A stretch of DNA of 64,000 bases from VXNF01 sp965116465 (GTDB taxonomy: Bacteria; Actinomycetota; Acidimicrobiia; Acidimicrobiales; CATQHL01). The stretch spans positions 248,001-312,000 of the forward strand of contig OZ220687.1 in NCBI GenBank assembly GCA_965116465.1. Reading direction: 5' to 3'. The notes beneath the pieces were generated by a model. It was not told where the DNA came from, did no database searches, and saw only the letters and a program-made list of their open reading frames with translations. The position numbers and the translations under genes are program-made. This document shows positions 8,246 through 17,141 of the stretch, piece by piece; within the stretch, counting starts at the first letter, position 1; every line of letters begins with the position of its first letter.

Positions 8246-9711
8246 GCTCCGAGCGCCCCCGCGTCACCGTCGCCGGCACTGCGGTGTCGGTGGACCACTA
8301 CATCGGCGGCCGGCGGGTGTCGTCGCCGGGGACGTTCGAGGTCCGCTCGCCGCTGGACTGGTCGCTGAAGCTGGCCGACGTCTCCGCCGGCGACGCGGCA
8401 ACGGCCGACGCCGCCGTCGCCGCGGCGTGCGAGGCCGCCGAGGACTGGGCGGCGCTGGGACCGTCGGGGCGTGGCGTCCACCTGCGGCGCCTGGCGGACG
8501 CCATCGACGCGGCGGTCGGGGCGCTGGCGGAGATCGAGTGCCTGGACATGGCCATGCTGCTGGAGAGCCTGCAGAAGAGGGTCATCGCCCGCGGCGCACG
8601 GAACTTCCGGGCCTACGCCGACCTGGCCGAGTCCCACCGCGAACGCGTCTGGTCCTCGAACGGCACCGCGAACCTGGTGGAGCGCATGCCGGCCGGGCCG
8701 GCGGTGATCATCACCCCCTGGAACGCCCCGTTCATGCTGGCCACGTGGAAGGTCGCCCCGGCGCTGGCGGCGGGCAACCCGGTGGTGCTGAAGCCCGCCG
8801 AGTGGTCGCCGCTGTCGGCGAGCGTCCTGGCCGACCTCGCCGACGAGGCCGGGCTGCCGGCGGGCGTGCTGAACGTGGCGCAGGGCCGCGGCGCCGAGGT
8901 GGGCGCCGCCCTCGTGGCCGACGAGCGGGTGCGCCGCATCTCCTTCACCGGATCGCCGGAGACGGCCCGGTCCATCGGCGCGGCCGCCGCCGCCAACATC
9001 GTGCCGTTCACCGCCGAGCTGGGCGGCAAGGGGCCGCTCATGGTCTTCGCCGACGCCGACATCGAGGCGGCGGCCCGCACCGCCGCCGGGCAGTTCGACG
9101 ACTCGGGGCAGGTCTGCCTGGCCGGCACGCGCCTGCTGGTGGCCGAAGGCGTCCTCGAGCAGTTCCTGGAGCGGTTCGACGCCCACACCGACGCCCACGT
9201 GCTGGGCGACAGCCGCGACCCGGCGACGACGATCTCCCCCCTCATCCACCCCGACCACCTGGCCCGGGTGGAGGGCTTCGTGGAGCAGGCGCGCGCAGCC
9301 GGCGACGAGGTGCTGCGCGGCGGGCGCCGCAGCCGCCCCGGCGGCCTGTGGTACGAGCCGACGCTGATCCGCCCGGCGGGCAACGACAGCGAGATCGTCC
9401 AGCGCGAGGTGTTCGGCCCGGTGCTCACGCTGCAGACCTTCGCGGACGAGGCCGAGGCGGTGCGCCTGGCGAACAGCACGCGCTACGGCCTCTCCGGCAT
9501 GGTCTTCACCGCCTCCGCGGAGCGGGCCGAGCGCGTGGGCCGGGCCGTGCGGGCCGGAACGGTGTGGGTGAACTGCTTCCTCGTGCGCGACCTGACGGCC
9601 CCGTTCGGCGGCTGCGGCATCAGCGGCCTCGGACGGGAGGGCGGCGACTACGCCCTGGACTTCCACAGCGACCTGAAGACCCTGCAGATCCGAGACGGCA
9701 CCACCACCTAG
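8242..9711 (+). CDS. NAD(P)-dependent aldehyde dehydrogenase, HpaE-like
   Basis: The 489-residue product is a full ALDH: PWNAPFM with Asn161, KPAEWSP with Lys184, FTGSPETA, catalytic Glu259 in ELGGKGP, and nucleophile Cys292 in DSGQVCLAGTRLL. The overall pattern is closest to 5-carboxymethyl-2-hydroxymuconate semialdehyde dehydrogenases of homoprotocatechuate meta-cleavage. That substrate is an inference, supported by an HpaD-type dioxygenase and two FAH-family hydrolases elsewhere in the window. The ATGA overlap with the upstream methyltransferase implies co-translation, although the two functions look unrelated. Confidence 0.85.
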   Translation: MSSERPRVTVAGTAVSVDHYIGGRRVSSPGTFEVRSPLDWSLKLADVSAGDAATADAAVAAACEAAEDWAALGPSGRGVHLRRLADAIDAAVGALAEIECLDMAMLLESLQKRVIARGARNFRAYADLAESHRERVWSSNGTANLVERMPAGPAVIITPWNAPFMLATWKVAPALAAGNPVVLKPAEWSPLSASVLADLADEAGLPAGVLNVAQGRGAEVGAALVADERVRRISFTGSPETARSIGAAAAANIVPFTAELGGKGPLMVFADADIEAAARTAAGQFDDSGQVCLAGTRLLVAEGVLEQFLERFDAHTDAHVLGDSRDPATTISPLIHPDHLARVEGFVEQARAAGDEVLRGGRRSRPGGLWYEPTLIRPAGNDSEIVQREVFGPVLTLQTFADEAEAVRLANSTRYGLSGMVFTASAERAERVGRAVRAGTVWVNCFLVRDLTAPFGGCGISGLGREGGDYALDFHSDLKTLQIRDGTTT

Positions 9712-9723
9712 CCTGACCGCCCC

Positions 9724-10932
9724 ATGGCCCCGACCACGTCACCGACCCCGCCCGAGCGGCAGCACGAGCTCGTGGCGCTGGTCGCCGACCTGGGACCGAC
9801 ATTCGCCGAGCGTGCGGCCGGCTATGACCGCGACGCCCGGTTCCCGCACGAGAACTACGCCGACCTGCGGGCGGCGGGTTTGCTGGGACTCTGCGTCCCG
9901 GCGGAGTACGGCGGCCTCGGGGCCGATTTCGCCACCTACGGGCTGGTATCGGAGGAACTCGGGCGGCACTGCGGTTCCACCGCGCTGACCTTCAACATGC
10001 ACACCGCCACGATGCTGCTGTGCGGGCAGATCGCCGACGACCTGGAGATGTCGCGGGCTGATCGAGCCACCCACGAGCGCCGGCGGGCGGCGATGTACAC
10101 CGGCGTGATCTCGGAGGGCCACATCCACGCCCAGCCGTTCAGCGAGGGGAACGCCCCCGGAGCCACCGCCGGCGTCACCACCACGGCGGTGCCCGTCGAC
10201 GGCGGCTGGCGGTTGAGCGGCCGCAAGATCTTCGCCTCGCTCTCGGACGCCGCCGACCGCCACAACGTGATCTGCGTCGCCCCGGACGATCCGACCATCC
10301 GGTTCATCAGCGTGCCGACCGCCAGCGAGGGGCTCAGCTTCACCGGCGACTGGGATCCGCTGGGGATGCGCGGCACGGTGTCGCTGACCCTGCTGCTGGA
10401 GGACGTCCTCGTGCCCGCCGACGCCGAACTGCTGCCCCCCGGGGTGTTCGATCAGGTGGCGAACCGCTGGCCGCACTTCTACCTGACGCTGTCGTTCACG
10501 TATCTCGGCATCATGCGCGCCGTCATGGATTTCACCGACGGCTACCTGGCGGGGCGGATCGGGCCGGGCGGGCGGCGCCGCGACAATCCCCAGAAGCAGG
10601 CCGGGTGGGCGGAGATGCAGGTGTCCTACGAGCGGTCCCACGCCCTGGCTCGGCACGTGCTGGCCGAGGCCGGCGTCGACCCGTCGCCAACGCAGCTGCG
10701 CCAAGCCTGGGCTTCGATGGTGTCGACGATGGAGACCGCCCCCGAGCTGGCGTCCCTCGCCGTGCGGGTCTGCGGTGGCCGGTCGCTGCTGCGCCCGCAC
10801 ACGCTGGAGCGCCTCTACCGAGACGCCCGCTGCGGCGCCACGATGCTGCCCTGGAGCGTGGAGGCCTGCCTGGACCGCCTCGGACGGGCCGGCCTGTTCG
10901 ACGACACCGACGCCGGCGAGCCCCACGCCTGA
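9724..10932 (+). CDS. Acyl-CoA dehydrogenase family protein
   Basis: The 402-residue flavoprotein has the N-terminal helical domain (LRAAGLLGLCVPAEYGGLG), the middle beta-domain (WDPLGMRGTVSLTLLLEDV) and the C-terminal helical bundle ending DARCGATMLPWSVEACLDRL. It lies 12 bp downstream of the aldehyde dehydrogenase, so the two probably form one transcript. The substrate is unknown. Compared with the second acyl-CoA dehydrogenase (22483-23688), sequence similarity is low, so the two are not recent duplicates. Confidence 0.87.
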   Translation: MAPTTSPTPPERQHELVALVADLGPTFAERAAGYDRDARFPHENYADLRAAGLLGLCVPAEYGGLGADFATYGLVSEELGRHCGSTALTFNMHTATMLLCGQIADDLEMSRADRATHERRRAAMYTGVISEGHIHAQPFSEGNAPGATAGVTTTAVPVDGGWRLSGRKIFASLSDAADRHNVICVAPDDPTIRFISVPTASEGLSFTGDWDPLGMRGTVSLTLLLEDVLVPADAELLPPGVFDQVANRWPHFYLTLSFTYLGIMRAVMDFTDGYLAGRIGPGGRRRDNPQKQAGWAEMQVSYERSHALARHVLAEAGVDPSPTQLRQAWASMVSTMETAPELASLAVRVCGGRSLLRPHTLERLYRDARCGATMLPWSVEACLDRLGRAGLFDDTDAGEPHA

Positions 10933-11011
10933 GACTGCCCGAAGGCCCGGCGACGGCCGGCCGTGTCCGGTGGCGGGCCGGCGCGGAATCGGTGCCTGCA
11001 CGGGACCGCGG

Positions 11012-11101
11012 TCAGTTGCTGACTATGCACTGCGACCCATACACGGTGATGTGGAAGCTTCGCAATAGATCCATGCCCAGAATAATGTCTATGCCGTCCC
11101 T
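11012..11101 (-). pseudogene. Remnant of a retropepsin-like aspartyl protease (C-terminal end)
   Basis: A short minus-strand frame reads GIDIILGMDLLRSFHITVYG and ends at TGA 11012-11014. The IILGMDLL pattern is the second conserved motif of retroviral-type aspartyl proteases (clan AA). No DTG active-site motif and no plausible start precede it before the lipoprotein gene at 11178, so this is a truncated relic. Base composition is more AT-rich than the neighbours. An intact relative lies at 45219-45575. Confidence 0.5.
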
Positions 11102-11177
11102 AGACGGCGTAGCGCCGCGTTTGGGCTGGTCACGAGCCTGACGGTACCGGATCGGGGCCGTCCCGAGCCGCCGGTTG

Positions 11178-12527
11178 CTAGGGGGCCAGGGCGGCGCTGG
11201 TGAGGAGTTGGTAGCGGAGGAGTTCCTCGTCGTTGAAGCAGTCGAAGAGCCGCCAGCCGTCGCGGGCCAGATCGATGACCGCCTCCTGGGGGGCGCCGGC
11301 GCCGAGCGCGGCGACGGGAACCGTCCCGGTCTCCGCGGCGGCGATCAGGCGCACGTAGTCGCGGTGCTCTCCCGCGAAGCGCTGCAGGCAGGCCCGGGTG
11401 GTCCCCTGCATGCCTCCCACACGCTCGCTGGTGACCTGCAGGAAGATGCGCTCGTGGGTGTCGGTGCCGAAGCAACCGGCCGCGCCCGCGGGAACGCCGT
11501 CGCCGGCCACCATCGAGGTCGTCCCGGCCAGCGCCTCGAAGCCGCCCTCGGGCAACGCGTCGCGCAGGCAGGAGACCTCGTCGGCGGCGAGGACCTCCAC
11601 GAACGACCGTCCCGACAGCGGCGCGTACGCGGCGACCCGCTCCCACAGGCGAATCGCGTACTCGACCTTCTCGGCGTCGTCGAAGCAGGCGTACATCGCC
11701 AGGGTCGTGTCGTGGAACCGTTGCGCGTCGGAGGAGTCGAAATAGCCCATCTCCAGCCGCAGATGCAACGGGAGCAGCTCCGGACGCTCCCGCGCCAGGT
11801 CCGCCAGGCAACCTCGGGTCGCCTCGGAGCGCCCTCCCGCCTGGGCGTCGAGCACGGCCAGGCCATAGGTCCGGGCGTTCTGCGGCGCCATGCAGAAGAA
11901 GACGAACGTGGCGCCGGCCGGATCCCCCGCGGTCTCGACGGTGGTGGCGCCGCGGAACCCGTCGAACCCGGCATCGCCCAGAGCGCCGCGGATGCACGCC
12001 GCCTCGCCTGCGGAGAGCTGCTCCACCAACTCCCCGCCCGTCGTGGCCGGCGCGATCACCAGGGGCGCCGCCGCGCCGACGGACGCATCCCCGGAGTCCG
12101 GGGCCGCCGCGGCGCCGGACGCATCCTCGCCCGCCGGAGCCTCGGCGCCGGGGGCGTCCTCGGAGCGCGAAGCCGCCGCGCCACCGGACGCATCCTCGCC
12201 CGCCGGAGCCTCCACACCGGACGCATCCCCGGAGTCCGGGGCCGCCGCGGCGCCGGACGCATCCTCGCCCACCGGAGCCTCGGCGCCGGACGCGTCCCCC
12301 GAGTCCGGGGCCGCCGCGGCGCCGGACGCATCCTCGGAACCCGATGCCGCCGCGGCGCCGGACGCATCCTCGCCCGCCGGAGCCTCGGCGCCGGGGGCGT
12401 CCTCGGAGCGCGGGGCCGCCGCGCCGGCGGGCGCATCCTCGCCCGCCGGAGCCTCGGAGCCGGAGCAGGCGGCCATCAGCGCGGCCACGGCCAGCGCGGC
12501 AACGACCGGCCGGGTTCGCCGGCCCAT
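11178..12527 (-). CDS. Putative lipoprotein with Ala/Glu/Asp-rich linker and duplicated Cys-containing domain
   Basis: The 449-residue protein has a lipoprotein signal peptide (lipobox LMAAC, Cys21) and a low-complexity linker (about residues 22-155) built of repeats such as EAPAGEDASGAAAAPDSGDA. Two related domains follow, about 160-300 and 305-445. Both show the pattern AC(I/L)R-AL-GF-G-T, then a Cys, TR-CL and a closing CF before a tyrosine. Each has about four Cys, possibly disulfide pairs outside the cell. I do not recognise the domain. It is probably membrane-anchored and surface-exposed. Confidence 0.75.
   Translation of the reverse strand: MGRRTRPVVAALAVAALMAACSGSEAPAGEDAPAGAAAPRSEDAPGAEAPAGEDASGAAAASGSEDASGAAAAPDSGDASGAEAPVGEDASGAAAAPDSGDASGVEAPAGEDASGGAAASRSEDAPGAEAPAGEDASGAAAAPDSGDASVGAAAPLVIAPATTGGELVEQLSAGEAACIRGALGDAGFDGFRGATTVETAGDPAGATFVFFCMAPQNARTYGLAVLDAQAGGRSEATRGCLADLARERPELLPLHLRLEMGYFDSSDAQRFHDTTLAMYACFDDAEKVEYAIRLWERVAAYAPLSGRSFVEVLAADEVSCLRDALPEGGFEALAGTTSMVAGDGVPAGAAGCFGTDTHERIFLQVTSERVGGMQGTTRACLQRFAGEHRDYVRLIAAAETGTVPVAALGAGAPQEAVIDLARDGWRLFDCFNDEELLRYQLLTSAALAP
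12055..12470 (-). repeat. In-frame low-complexity repeats in the lipoprotein linker
   Basis: The coding DNA for the linker consists of imperfect units encoding alternations of EAPAGEDAS, GAAAAPDSGDAS and SEDAPGA. Several stretches of over 30 bp recur almost exactly, for example those coding GAAAAPDSGDAS. The repeats preserve the frame, so the linker length can probably vary between strains. Confidence 0.8.
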
Positions 12528-12591
12528 CAGGTCGGCGGTGGGTGCGGGTGGCCCTGTCCCCGCGGGATGCGGCGGGCTGCGGACCGGTTCA

Positions 12592-13485
12592 TCAGTCGTC
12601 GTCCGCTTCCTCGACGACCAGCGTGGCCGTGCCGAGGAAGTCCGCGTCGTTGCTGTTGAGGAGAAGGTGGAAGTTGCGGGTGCCGTTGTCGGAGTCGGAG
12701 TCGGGGAGGGCGCACACCCTGATCAAGCGGGTGGTCCGGCCCAAGTCGTAGTCGGTGGGCGAGATCGTCCACGTCGTCGAGCTGGGGGTCCAGAGGTGTA
12801 TGTCGGCACCGGCCTCGGTTCCCGCGAGGAAGGTGATCCACACCGGGGAGTCGGGTCTCGATTTGAGCCTGACCCCGAATCTGGTGCTGCCGGTAGCGGG
12901 GTAGTCGTCTGCGCAGTTGCCCTCCGGCACCTCGAAGTTGCCGCTGATCACGTTCCCGTACCCGTCGATGAAGTCGTAGTTCGCCGTGTTGAGCGCCGGC
13001 ATCACCTTGCTAAAGGTGATGGTGAGAGTCGAGGATTGGACTAGCCAACCAAAACCGAAGCCAGTGTCCCCCCAATGCTCAAGGGCGACCAGGGCGAACT
13101 TGCACTCCCCCGCGGCCGTGGCCGGATCCCCCCGGGTCCATGTCTTCGTGCGGTAGTTGATCCTTTCGCCCTGCTCGTTCGTGGTCTCCTCGCTGGTGAC
13201 CGAGTCGGGGACGGTGATATGTCCGTCCGTGTGGATCTGATCCAGTTCGTCGCTGCAGAGCTTCACGCCGTCGGTTCGATAATCGTCGAGGCTGTCCGAA
13301 CCGGTGAGTTCGTGCACCTCGGTCGCGCCGTACGTGAACGGCTGGGCTGCGAGAGGGGCCGCGGGCGCGACCACGCCCAGCAGTCCGGCGACCGCCCCCG
13401 TGGCAACCAGGAGTGCCCGCCTGCGGTTCCCGGACCGCCGGGGCGTGACGGATGGCTGAGGCGGCACGGCGCGGGAGTCCAACAT
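12592..13485 (-). CDS. Secreted protein of unknown function
   Basis: The 297-residue protein has a basic N-terminus (RRSGNRRRALL), a hydrophobic segment (about residues 24-45) and a likely signal-peptidase site after PLAAQ. The mature part is beta-rich with Cys residues at KLCSD, GECKF, GNCAD and RVCAL, ending in an acidic EEADDD tail. I recognise no family. The start ATG at 13485 is preceded by GAGGAG 6 bp upstream. Its stop is 64 bp before the lipoprotein gene on the same strand, so the two may be co-transcribed. Confidence 0.7.
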   Translation of the reverse strand: MLDSRAVPPQPSVTPRRSGNRRRALLVATGAVAGLLGVVAPAAPLAAQPFTYGATEVHELTGSDSLDDYRTDGVKLCSDELDQIHTDGHITVPDSVTSEETTNEQGERINYRTKTWTRGDPATAAGECKFALVALEHWGDTGFGFGWLVQSSTLTITFSKVMPALNTANYDFIDGYGNVISGNFEVPEGNCADDYPATGSTRFGVRLKSRPDSPVWITFLAGTEAGADIHLWTPSSTTWTISPTDYDLGRTTRLIRVCALPDSDSDNGTRNFHLLLNSNDADFLGTATLVVEEADDD

Positions 13486-13620
13486 GACTATCTCCTCAGA
13501 TATGTCGAGATCATGTTGCTTTCCACATTAGCCGTTGCCGGCAGGCGGTGGAGCGTCCAGCACCGCCGTGAGGGCTCGAAACACCATCAGCCGCCGCCCG
13601 GCCCGCCGCGGTTCCAGCAA

Positions 13621-13641
13621 TCTGATAGTGCTACTATCAGA
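13621..13641. promoter_or_regulatory. Perfect palindromic operator before the DUF4143 ATPase gene
   Basis: TCTGATAGT, a 3-bp centre (GCT) and ACTATCAGA form a perfect 9-bp inverted repeat 23 bp before the GTG start at 13664. The site is AT-rich against the local background and lies where a promoter is expected, so it is a probable repressor-binding site. The regulator is unknown. Confidence 0.65.
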
Positions 13642-13663
13642 TATCCGACCGTAGACTGGCCGC

Positions 13664-14911
13664 GTGATAGAGAGGGAGATCACGCCGCACCTCTTGCGGT
13701 TGTTCGAACAGTACCCGTTCGTGACTGTCACCGGCCCACGCCAGTCCGGCAAGACCACCCTCTGCCGGGCCGCGTTCGGTGACCTGGCCTATGCCGATCT
13801 GGAGCGACCTCGGACCCGCGCCTTCGCCGCGGCGGACCCCGAGGGGTTCCTCGCCCAGTTCCCGGACGGCGCGGTCCTCGATGAGGTGCATCGCCTTCCG
13901 GACCTGCTCTCGTACCTGAAGGTCCTCGGCGACGAGAAGAGGCGCAACGGCCTCTTCGTGCTGACCGGCAGCGAACAGTTCGGGCTCCTGGACTCCGTCA
14001 GCCAATCCCTCGCAGGCCGCACGGCGATACTCCGCCTACTGCCGCTCACGCTCGCCGAACGGCGCCTGATTCGCTCCGGCGACCGCCTCGAGGATGTCCT
14101 CTACTCGGGCGGCTACCCCCGCATCCACGATCAGGGCCTCAACCCGACCGAGGCTCTCGGCGCGTACTACGAGACGTACGTGGAACGGGACGCGCGGCGG
14201 ATCGGCCAGATCCGCAACCTGGAGGCCTTCGACACGTTCGTTCGCCTGTGCGCCGGCAGGATCGGCCAACTGGTGAACCTGTCAGCCCTCGGAGCCGACG
14301 CGGGCGTCACGCACGCCACAGCAGGAGAATGGCTCAGCGTCCTCGTGCGCAGCGACATCGCGTTCCGCCTCCCGCCGTTGCGCGCCAACATCCGCAAGCG
14401 CCTCACGAAGACACCCAAGATCTACTTTCACGATGTCGGGTTGGCCGCCTACCTCGTCGGCGTGGAGGACCCCCGCGACCTGCGCACCAGCCACATGCGC
14501 GGCGCGCTGTTCGAGAACCTCGTCGTCTCGGAGGCGCTGAAGCACCGCTACAACCGGGTCCGCCGCCCCAATCTGTTCTTCTACCGGGACAGCGGGGGCC
14601 GCGAATGCGACCTGATCTACCAGCGAGGCGACCAGCTCGCCGCCGTGGAGATCAAATCAGGCATGACCGTGGCGTCGGACTGGTTCAACCCGCTCGGCAG
14701 GATCGCCGCGGACCTGCCGCAGATCACAACCAGAGCCGTCGTCTACGGCGGTGCCGAATGCCAACGGCGCACCGCCGGCGACGTGGTCCCGTGGGCCGAC
14801 TTCGCGGACTACCTGGACCGGATCGACAGCGCACCGTCCGTGGCTCCCGCACGGGGCCACGCCGAACCTCCCGAGCCGCCCCGGCCCCCACCCGGCGGTC
14901 CCACCTCCTGA
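13664..14911 (+). CDS. AAA ATPase with C-terminal DUF4143 nuclease-like domain
   Basis: The 415-residue protein has an N-terminal P-loop ATPase: Walker A GPRQSGKT (24-31), Walker B VLDEVH (71-76) and a sensor segment (LTGSEQFGLL). The C-terminal DUF4143 domain includes GALFENLVVSEALKHR, then FFYRDSGGRECDLIYQ and VEIKSG. That last D-x(n)-E-x-K arrangement matches the PD-(D/E)XK nuclease fold. Members are common mobile accessory genes of unclear role. It is a single gene, with its own palindromic operator and a GTG start. Confidence 0.85.
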   Translation: MIEREITPHLLRLFEQYPFVTVTGPRQSGKTTLCRAAFGDLAYADLERPRTRAFAAADPEGFLAQFPDGAVLDEVHRLPDLLSYLKVLGDEKRRNGLFVLTGSEQFGLLDSVSQSLAGRTAILRLLPLTLAERRLIRSGDRLEDVLYSGGYPRIHDQGLNPTEALGAYYETYVERDARRIGQIRNLEAFDTFVRLCAGRIGQLVNLSALGADAGVTHATAGEWLSVLVRSDIAFRLPPLRANIRKRLTKTPKIYFHDVGLAAYLVGVEDPRDLRTSHMRGALFENLVVSEALKHRYNRVRRPNLFFYRDSGGRECDLIYQRGDQLAAVEIKSGMTVASDWFNPLGRIAADLPQITTRAVVYGGAECQRRTAGDVVPWADFADYLDRIDSAPSVAPARGHAEPPEPPRPPPGGPTS

Positions 14912-14933
14912 GCAGATCCCCCGCGCCCCGGCT

Positions 14934-16202
14934 CTAGGCCCGCCTCACCCGCACCGGCAGGTGCTTGATGCCGCTGATGAAGTTGGACCGGAGCCGCTCG
15001 GGGTGGCCGGCCGGCTCGATGGAGGCCACCCGCGGCAGCAACTCCTCCAGGGTGAGGCGCACCTCCATGCGCGCCAGCCACGCCCCCAGGCAGAGGTGCG
15101 GGCCGTTGCGGCCGAAGGCCACGTGGTCGTTGGGCGACCGGGCGATGTCGAAGCGGTAGGGGTCACCGAAGGCGCGCTCGTCGTAGTCGGCGGCCATCCA
15201 CCACAGCACCACCTTGTCGCCCTCGCGGATCAGCCGGCCGCCCACCTCGACGTCGGTGGTGGCGGTGCGCCGGAAGTGCATCGTGACCGTGGTCCAGCGC
15301 AGGATCTCCTCGGTGGCGGCGGGGATCAGCGACGGGTCCTGCCGGAGCCGCTCGAGCTGGTCGGGGTGGTCGAGCAGGGCCTGCAGCCCGCCTGTGATGG
15401 TGTAGCGGGTGGTGTCGTTGCCGGCTGCCACCAGCAGGGCGAAGAAGTTGTTGAACTCCAGGTCGGTGAGCGGCGTGCCGTCGCTGGTGGGCGCCAGCAG
15501 GCGGCTGATGACGTCGTCGGTGGGCTCGGTGCGGCGCAGCGCCGCGGCCTCCTGGGCGTAGCGGAACACCTCGAGACCGGCGGGGCTGCGGAACGGGATC
15601 AGCCGGAACTCCTCGGTGTCGGTGAGGTCCACGACGTGGTCGGTGTACTCCGGGTCGGTGTTGGAGAGCAGCTGGTCGCCCCACACCACGAGTTGCTCGG
15701 CGTCGGCGTCGGGGACGCCCAGCAGGCGGCCCAGCATCCGCATCGGCAACTGGCGGGCGATCTCGGTGACGAAGTCGAACTCGTCGTGTTCCAGCGCCTC
15801 GACGACGACCGAGCGGGCCAGATCCCTGATGGCGGCCTCGTAGCTTTCGACGGTCCTGCGGGTGAAGCCCCGGTTGACCAGCCGGCGCATGCGGGTGTGG
15901 GCGGGCGGGTCGAGCTCCATCATCGTGCGCCGCGCCTCGGTCTCCTCGGCGTCCATCTCCTCGAGCCGGATGCCCCGCGTGGAGGTGAAGGTGTCCCAGG
16001 CGTGGTTGGCCTCGATGACGTCGTGGTAGCGGGTCAGCGCCCAGAAGCCGGAGCCGTCGCTCTCGTCCCACCACGACACCGGATCCTCGTCGCGCAGGCG
16101 GTGGAAGGTGGCGTAGGGCACGCCGGCGATGAACGTGTCGTGGCTGGTGAGGTCGGCGTGGCCGTCGTCGCTCTCGGGGGTCCAGGGGTGGCGGGGAAAC
16201 AT
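14934..16202 (-). CDS. Cytochrome P450 (soluble bacterial class)
   Basis: The 422-residue P450 has the I-helix AAGNDTTR (260-266), ExxR at 299-302 in EEILR, and the heme-binding loop FGRNGPHLCLG with axial Cys371. It resembles the CYP125/CYP142-type group that oxidises steroid or terpenoid side chains; the assignment to a subfamily is tentative. No ferredoxin or ferredoxin reductase gene is nearby, so electrons must come from elsewhere. The downstream end faces the DUF4143 gene (convergent). Two similar P450s are at 24674 and 37686. Confidence 0.92.
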   Translation of the reverse strand: MFPRHPWTPESDDGHADLTSHDTFIAGVPYATFHRLRDEDPVSWWDESDGSGFWALTRYHDVIEANHAWDTFTSTRGIRLEEMDAEETEARRTMMELDPPAHTRMRRLVNRGFTRRTVESYEAAIRDLARSVVVEALEHDEFDFVTEIARQLPMRMLGRLLGVPDADAEQLVVWGDQLLSNTDPEYTDHVVDLTDTEEFRLIPFRSPAGLEVFRYAQEAAALRRTEPTDDVISRLLAPTSDGTPLTDLEFNNFFALLVAAGNDTTRYTITGGLQALLDHPDQLERLRQDPSLIPAATEEILRWTTVTMHFRRTATTDVEVGGRLIREGDKVVLWWMAADYDERAFGDPYRFDIARSPNDHVAFGRNGPHLCLGAWLARMEVRLTLEELLPRVASIEPAGHPERLRSNFISGIKHLPVRVRRA

Positions 16203-16271
16203 CGCGAGGCGGCTACGCGGCCGCCGGTCCGCCGCGTCGGAGGCTGAGCCCGCGACCCGATCGCGCCGGAG

Positions 16272-17078
16272 TCATCGGGGCGTGGCCTCCAGCGTCTCCC
16301 CGCCGCCCCAGGAGGTTCCCACGCTGCGCCAGTAGCCGCCGATCATCTCCTGGGGCGCCAGGCGGGTGAGCTCCTCGGTGGGCGAGTCGAAGACGTCCAG
16401 GGTGGCCTCGCCCCTGAATGCCGGTCCCAGCTCGGTGTCGTAGCCCCGCATGGTGACGATCTCGTGCAGGGAGTCGCTGCCGTCGGACTCGATGGCCGGG
16501 AAGAAGCGGTGGTGCAGCATGGGCAGGGCGTTCACGAACCCGGCCCCCTCGCTGGGGCCGCCGATCTCGAAGGTGGCCTCGAGGAGACGGCGCCCGCCGG
16601 CGGCGCAGGTGGCCCCGAAGCGCCCGCCCGGCGCCAGCCGGGGCCCCGCCCGACCGACCGTCACCGGCCGGGTCAGCCAGATGTCCCCGAGCTTCTTGGG
16701 ATAGCCCTGCACGTGGCCGCGCACCATGGCGAAGTCCTTGTCGACCCAGATGTAGACGCAGCGGCTGTAGGTGGTGTCGCGGTAGCGGCAGCGCACCACC
16801 ACGAAGCACTCCTTGTACTGCGCCCGGACGGGGTCGGCGAGCTCCTCGAAGCCGTCGGAGCAGGACTGCCAGTCGGCCCAGACCACCGCCACCGCGCCCG
16901 GGTCCTCCGGCGCGGGTTCCAGCGGCGCCGGCAGCAGTTCGGCCACGGCCCCGGGGTCGGTCCGGTACTCGACGGTGAGCAGGTCGCCGGAGTAGTGCCA
17001 CGGCGGCGGCGGGACGAGCCCGGCGGCGCCGGTGGCGGAGCGGGGGAACGTGAAACCCTGGAGTTCCGAGGCGGTCAC
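16272..17078 (-). CDS. Acetoacetate-decarboxylase-superfamily protein
   Basis: The 268-residue protein has the ADC fold markers: a segment rich in AELLPAPLEP, the KECFVVVRCRYRD strand and GHVQGYPKKLGDIWLTRP. In true acetoacetate decarboxylase the Lys-Lys pair holds the Schiff-base lysine, and PKK is present here, so a decarboxylase, aldolase or dehydratase activity is possible. The GTG start is only about 7 bp from a TATACT box, suggesting a leaderless mRNA. It is transcribed with the P450 downstream and diverges from the FAH-family gene. Confidence 0.8.
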   Translation of the reverse strand: MTASELQGFTFPRSATGAAGLVPPPPWHYSGDLLTVEYRTDPGAVAELLPAPLEPAPEDPGAVAVVWADWQSCSDGFEELADPVRAQYKECFVVVRCRYRDTTYSRCVYIWVDKDFAMVRGHVQGYPKKLGDIWLTRPVTVGRAGPRLAPGGRFGATCAAGGRRLLEATFEIGGPSEGAGFVNALPMLHHRFFPAIESDGSDSLHEIVTMRGYDTELGPAFRGEATLDVFDSPTEELTRLAPQEMIGGYWRSVGTSWGGGETLEATPR

Positions 17079-17085
17079 GGCCGCG

Positions 17086-17095
17086 AGTATATACT
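17086..17095. promoter_or_regulatory. Symmetrical divergent -10 element
   Basis: AGTATATACT is a perfect 10-bp palindrome that reads as a TATACT -10 box on both strands. On the minus strand it ends about 7 bp before the GTG of the ADC-like gene, predicting a leaderless transcript. On the plus strand a start near 17102 would give either a leaderless ATG at 17106 or a short leader to the ATG at 17142. Confidence 0.5.
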
Positions 17096-17141
17096 TTGGC
17101 CCCTAATGATTTCCGATGAAGGCCGCACCAGGACGAAACCG

